From: Struthio camelus
Lineage: Eukaryota > Chordata > Aves > Struthioniformes > Struthionidae
Direction: 5' to 3'
NCBI RefSeq assembly: GCF_040807025.1
Contig: NC_090954.1
Span: forward strand, 19,782,501 to 19,846,500
Length of the DNA: 64,000 bases
The notes under the pieces were generated by a model. The model was not told where the DNA came from and did no database searches. It was given only the letters and a program-made list of their open reading frames with translations. Positions 60,166 to 64,000 of this stretch are shown one piece after another. The translations under genes and the position numbers were made by a program. The number at the start of each line of letters is the position of its first letter. The stretch's first letter is position 1.

Positions 60166-60183
60166 ATGGCGCTGCGCGTCCAG
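60166..60183 (+). CDS. RANBP17: RANBP17 first coding exon (gene continues past the window)
   Basis: RANBP17 is a Ran-binding nuclear transport receptor of the importin-beta/exportin family, close to XPO7. The exon encodes only M-A-L-R-V-Q before donor GTCAGT at 60184. The human protein, as I recall it, begins MALHFQ and is split at the same place, and XPO7 begins MADHVQ. The Kozak context is strong (A at -3, G at +4). The call rests on this tiny exon, the CpG-island promoter and synteny (GABRP then RANBP17 on the same strand). Exon 2, with the Ser-Leu-Ala-Glu-Leu-Glu start of the HEAT array, was not found before 64000 and should lie beyond. Confidence 0.8.
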
Positions 60184-63166
60184 GTCAGTGCGCCCGGCGC
60201 GGCATGGCAGCGGGCGGCGCGGCGGGGGCGGGGGGAGCCGTTAGGACCTGGCCTGGCCGTGGGGGCGCGCTGGCGGGCGGGGGAGTTGGGGGGCGGGAGG
60301 GAGGCCGCGGCGGGGGCGGGTGAGGCGGAGGGCGCGCAGGTGAGGGCGATGCCGAGCAGCCCTTGGGGGCGCGGCGCGGCGGGTGGCGGAGGTCCGGCTG
60401 GCAGGGGAGCCAGCGGGGCGCGGGAGCTGCGAGGGGCGCGGCTGGGCGGGCGGACGGGGCCGCCGGGGAGCGGGGAGGGCCGAGCGGGGGGCTGCGGCGG
60501 GGCGGTGGGAGGCAGCGCCAAGGTCACGGTGCCGGCTGGGCGGCTGTCGGGAGGCAGCGCCGGGAGGAGCGGGCGGCGGGACGCGGGAGTTGGGTCACAG
60601 AACGGGTACGCAGGTGGCGTTTGGCTCGCTGTAGAAGTTGGAGCGGCAAAACGTCCGCGGGACGAAGCGCGGGTGTAGTATAGGTGCCTATGTACATGTA
60701 AGGAGCCGGACCGTATAATGGTGATGACAGGCTGGCCTGCTGTGGGCGGTTATTCGTGCTTCCCCTGGCATTAGTAGTTCAGGTGGAACCGCTTTTCAGC
60801 TTATGGCTATTCCATACCTCTGCGAGGTAGCAGCACCTGCTGTCCCCCTGCTGCCGCCTCCTCCTGTAGGCGTTGGTGGGCTGAGCCGTCGAGGACTTCT
60901 CTGGAAACCGGGCCCAGCCCCGCTCCAGGACCTGTCTGAGATGAGCATTGAAATCATGTCTCAAACTACAGAGGAAGAAAGAAAGAAAGAAAGAAAGAAA
61001 GGAAAAAAAAAAAAGGCGCTCACAAGACTCTTGTTGAGGTGTTAGGCATCCGTCCCGAACCCCGTGCAGTGCCAGGGGATTGATAGCAGCAGGCTTTGGA
61101 AGTGTCAGAGAGGCTATCTTAGGCATTTATTTAAATACCTGGGCACCTGACTTGTTATATAAAAGGAGCTCTGATATGTATCTTCTTATCACGTTGTACC
61201 TGAATGGCTGTTTTGACAATGGCATTTCAGCAGTTATGCCCATCCTGTTGCTTTTACACGGAGCTGATGGAACTTTCTTAATAGAGTGTTTTAGTCAGAA
61301 AATGCTGATTAAAATCAAAATGTCTGTGGGCATTTGTCAGCGTCAGCAAAACTTTAATCAGAAACCTACCTGGTTTCCTGCCAGTTTCTGTGGCTCTTTG
61401 GCTGCCTGCCTGGTGGGTTGCTGTGGAGCCGGGCCCCCAGCACTCGGGGCCCTTGGCTCTTTCTCAGGTTAGCGGGAGAGCTGCCAGTGCGTCCTGAGAG
61501 CTGGAGAGGTGCGACCTGAAGTATTTGGAGAATTTTGTTTAGCTTATTGTGGAATATTTTGCATTTGTGACTACTAGGAAAAAAAAAATCACATTATTTA
61601 ACCTTTTTCATTAGGGTGAGGTCTGTTTCTTGGAAAATGTGATGCTTTTTTGTGAGGAGAAAATGCTACTTCTTGTACAGGAATATATATCTACTTCTGA
61701 CTGACTTGAACTGGCCAGCACCTAATTGCTGGATCCTCTTCATTGACAGTATTGCCATTTTCTTGGGAGTCATCTTTCAGCTACAGATAAAGATTTGAGT
61801 AATTGAGGCATCCAGAGGCATCAGTTTCACGTGTTTTGTGTCACAGTACAAAAGGGGTTGCGTTACTGTTCTGTTTTCTTGAAGGACAGTGTGTGTAGAG
61901 CTAGCCTAGGCTATTTTTTGACCATCTCTTGTCTTTTCATCGGTTTCTCCAAGTGTTTTTTCTTAATTAATTTAAAGTGGAATAATACCTATGTTACTTG
62001 GCAGAGTTTCCATCATCCACAAGATTGTGCCTCTCATGTTGTATTTGTTGATTTCACTATTTGAGTCATGAGAATCAGCATGTTTCCTCAGTACTATGCA
62101 AAAACTGTAATCTGTAGAACATCGACAAGTTCTTCAGCAGTCTGAAATGAGCAATTTGTCACCATACCTCTGGCCTGCCAATAGGAAACTTCATGATAAT
62201 GTTCTCCTAAGACAAAGCATGTCCAGACAGAGCATTTCAGAGGGCTGAAGACTTATCAATCTCAATGTCTGATGAGCCAACTTTTCTTTGAAGATCACTG
62301 TCTAAGTTTTGTTCAGGCTTACTGTAAAAATTTCATGGTGGGCTTCCCCAGTTGTCCTTTGGACAAATTGTGGCTCTTCATAGCCTAACGTGTTAGCAAG
62401 AAGTTATTGACGATTCTCAGCCTAAATTTCTTAATTTCAATGTAATCTTAACCATATTAGCATGGTTTGTTAAAGTGTATGTAATTAATTCCTCTTTATT
62501 CTCAACATTCGCTTGTCTGTTCTTTGTGTATAAACTATTGCTTAGCCAGCTTGTAAGTCTTTGCTTATTTTAATGCAAGTTAGCAAACTGATGGTTTAGT
62601 AAACCCTGATGGTTGGGCTTAAATCCTAATTTTCTTCTGGGCTTTCCTAAACTTGTTGCTAAGTTATCTTTGTCCAAACCTGCAAGTCAAACTTCAGATG
62701 AGATTTAGGAGGGTCTGTAACTTTTGGTGGTAATTACATGATAATTTGATTGATGCTTCCCAAAATTGTATTGATGTTGTTCCATCCTTGCTTGATGTCC
62801 TTTTATTCTCATTATTTACCCCAGTTGTGTATTTTTGTGTTGTAATATTTCTTCCCTAATGTGTGTGCTTGCATTTGTTGAGTCTTAATTTTCACTTTGA
62901 TTGGCATGGAACTTGCTTCATTTAAAATTGAAAATGTGAAAATTGTAGTACTGGGATTGTTACCTGCTCTTCATTTTCCCTCCGCTCTCCCTCAACTTGG
63001 GGGGAAAAAAGCAAAAATGAAGGACAAATCCGTTGAGCTCAGTCTCTGAGGCATTTCTTCTGTTCATGCTAGAAACAAATGTGCTGTTTCCTCTCCTTTC
63101 ACGAAAATGAATAAGTACATGGCTACTTTTTAACTGAAAATCAGAGCCTTTTAAAATGTGGTTATT
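60184..63166 (+). other. RANBP17: RANBP17 intron 1 (part)
   Basis: The first 500 bp is CpG-island sequence. A (GAAA)n run follows, then AT-rich intron. No second exon is recognised. The stretch at about 61.08-61.33 kb (ATTTATTTAAATACC, TATAAAAGGAGC, GACAATGG) is non-repetitive AT-rich sequence that could be regulatory, but there is no direct evidence. Confidence 0.7.
60975..61014. repeat. (GAAA)n microsatellite with poly-A
   Basis: Six to seven GAAA units are followed by an A-rich run. It is close to the splice donor side of RANBP17 intron 1. Confidence 0.9.
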
Positions 63167-63885
63167 ACAGAATCACAGAATGGTTGAGGTCGGAAGGGAC
63201 CTCTGGAGATCATCTAGTCCAATCCCCTTGCTCGAGCAGGGTCAGCTAGAGCAGGCTGCCCAGGAAGTTGTCTAGGTGGCTTCTGGATATCTCTAAGGAT
63301 GGACACTCCACAACCTCTCTGTGCAAATTGTTCCAGTGCTCAGTCACCCTCAGAAGAAAAAAGTTTTTTCCTGTGTTCAGACAGAATTGCCTGTGTTGCA
63401 GTTTGTGCCTGTTGCCTCTCATCCCATCACTGGGCACCACTGAGAAGAGTCTGGCTCCGTCTTCTTCTCACCCTTCCATCAGGCATTTATACACATTGAT
63501 CAGATCCCCCTGAGCCTTCTCTTCTCCAGGCTGAACAGTCTCAGCTCTCTCAACGTCTCCTTATGTGACAGATGCTCCAATCCCTTAACCATATTAGAGA
63601 CCGTTCACTGGACTCACTCCAATAACTCCATAGGTAGGGGGAAGCCTGGCACTGAACCCAGCGCTCCAGGTGTGTCTCACCAGTGCTGAGTAGAGCAGGA
63701 GGATCAGTCCCCTTGACCTGCTGGCAACGCTCTTCTTAATATAGCCCAGGAGGCCGTTGGCCGCCTTTGCTGTGAGGGCACAGAGTTGGCTCATGTCCAG
63801 CTGGTTGTCCAGCAGGACCCTCAGATCCTTTTCTACAAAGCTACTTTCCAGCTGGTCAGCCCACAGCATGTACTGGTGCTATACT
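63167..63885 (-). mobile_element. CR1 LINE fragment, 5'-truncated, better preserved
   Basis: On the minus strand this is the 3' part of a CR1 non-LTR retrotransposon. The + strand opens with CAGAATCACAGAATGGTTGA and GGAAGGGACCTCTGGAGATC, the diagnostic CR1 3' terminus in reverse complement. Further in, on the minus strand, a frame (63594-63869) retains C-terminal reverse-transcriptase residues: ESSFVEKDLRVLLDNQLDMS, KAANGLLGYI and SRSRGLILLLYSALV. The 5' part is absent and the frame is disrupted downstream, so it is inactive. It lies antisense in RANBP17 intron 1. Confidence 0.92.
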
Positions 63886-64000
63886 AGTGCTGCTACTAAA
63901 ATGCCAAAAAAAGCTGCTTTGAGTAATTGCGGTTTTTAGAATGAAATTTGCCAGAGAGAGGTTTTCGAAATAGCATAACTCCAACTGTTGATTGTTTTCC
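63886..64000 (+). other. RANBP17: RANBP17 intron 1, window end
   Basis: Non-repetitive intron sequence after the CR1 copy. No exon is seen. Confidence 0.6.

Larger units (their letters stand above)
59790..60680 (+). promoter_or_regulatory. RANBP17: RANBP17 CpG-island promoter
   Basis: A dense CpG island spans the RANBP17 start. It has no TATA box, many GC boxes (CCCCGCCC, GGGGCGGG) and two ATGGCGC motifs of the YY1 type, at 59856-59866 and over the start codon at 60162-60171. This is the pattern of a housekeeping, TATA-less promoter. Exact transcription starts cannot be read from the sequence. Confidence 0.85.

Noticed and set aside
59820-60678. Long frames of about 235-239 residues on both strands across the RANBP17 promoter
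   Set aside because: They are artefacts of GC-rich island sequence: low complexity, and they overlap the real 18-nt coding exon in other frames.
1-64000. Retroviral, CRISPR, phage or operon-like system
   Set aside because: No gag/pol/env-like frames, LTR pairs, regularly spaced repeats or clustered prokaryotic genes were seen. The only mobile DNA recognised is CR1 and possible old SINE/L2 relics.

Overview
This is a vertebrate nuclear window, most likely from a bird. Three things point that way. Two 5'-truncated CR1 LINE fragments carry the typical avian 3' end, and other repeats are sparse. The introns are compact GT-AG introns. The gene content matches a segment syntenic with human 5q35.1. 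No bacterial, viral, CRISPR or operon-like features are visible.

Layout. 1-15.2 kb holds no coding exon I can recognise. It contains a strong CpG island (about 4.26-6.40 kb) with a GC-rich minisatellite at its 3' edge, followed by an AT-rich block that looks like a conserved non-coding element. 15.26-29.1 kb is GABRP (GABA-A receptor pi subunit, + strand). Nine coding exons could be placed to the base and give a 445-residue Cys-loop channel subunit. 29.1-44.3 kb is intergenic. 44.3-53.4 kb is a four-coding-exon, + strand gene for a secreted IGFBP-Kazal-Ig protein of the KAZALD family (297 residues). 53.4-59.8 kb is intergenic. 59.8-60.7 kb is a second CpG island with the promoter and 18-nt first coding exon of RANBP17 (+ strand). 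The rest of the window is RANBP17 intron 1, with a CR1 copy near the end.

How the genes relate. All three lie on the + strand in the order GABRP - KAZALD-like - RANBP17. As far as I recall, the human locus has GABRP followed by RANBP17 and TLX3 with no KAZALD gene between. Human KAZALD1 instead sits beside TLX1 on chromosome 10. The KAZALD gene here therefore looks like the TLX3-side ohnologue of KAZALD1, kept in this lineage and lost in mammals. The genes do not form a pathway: one is an epithelial-type chloride channel subunit, one an extracellular matrix or growth-factor-binding type protein, and one a nuclear transport receptor of the exportin/importin-beta family. I found no clear evidence of a novel multi-gene system. 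The most interesting items are the KAZALD ohnologue with its acidic tyrosine-rich tail, the orphan CpG island, and the candidate regulatory elements.
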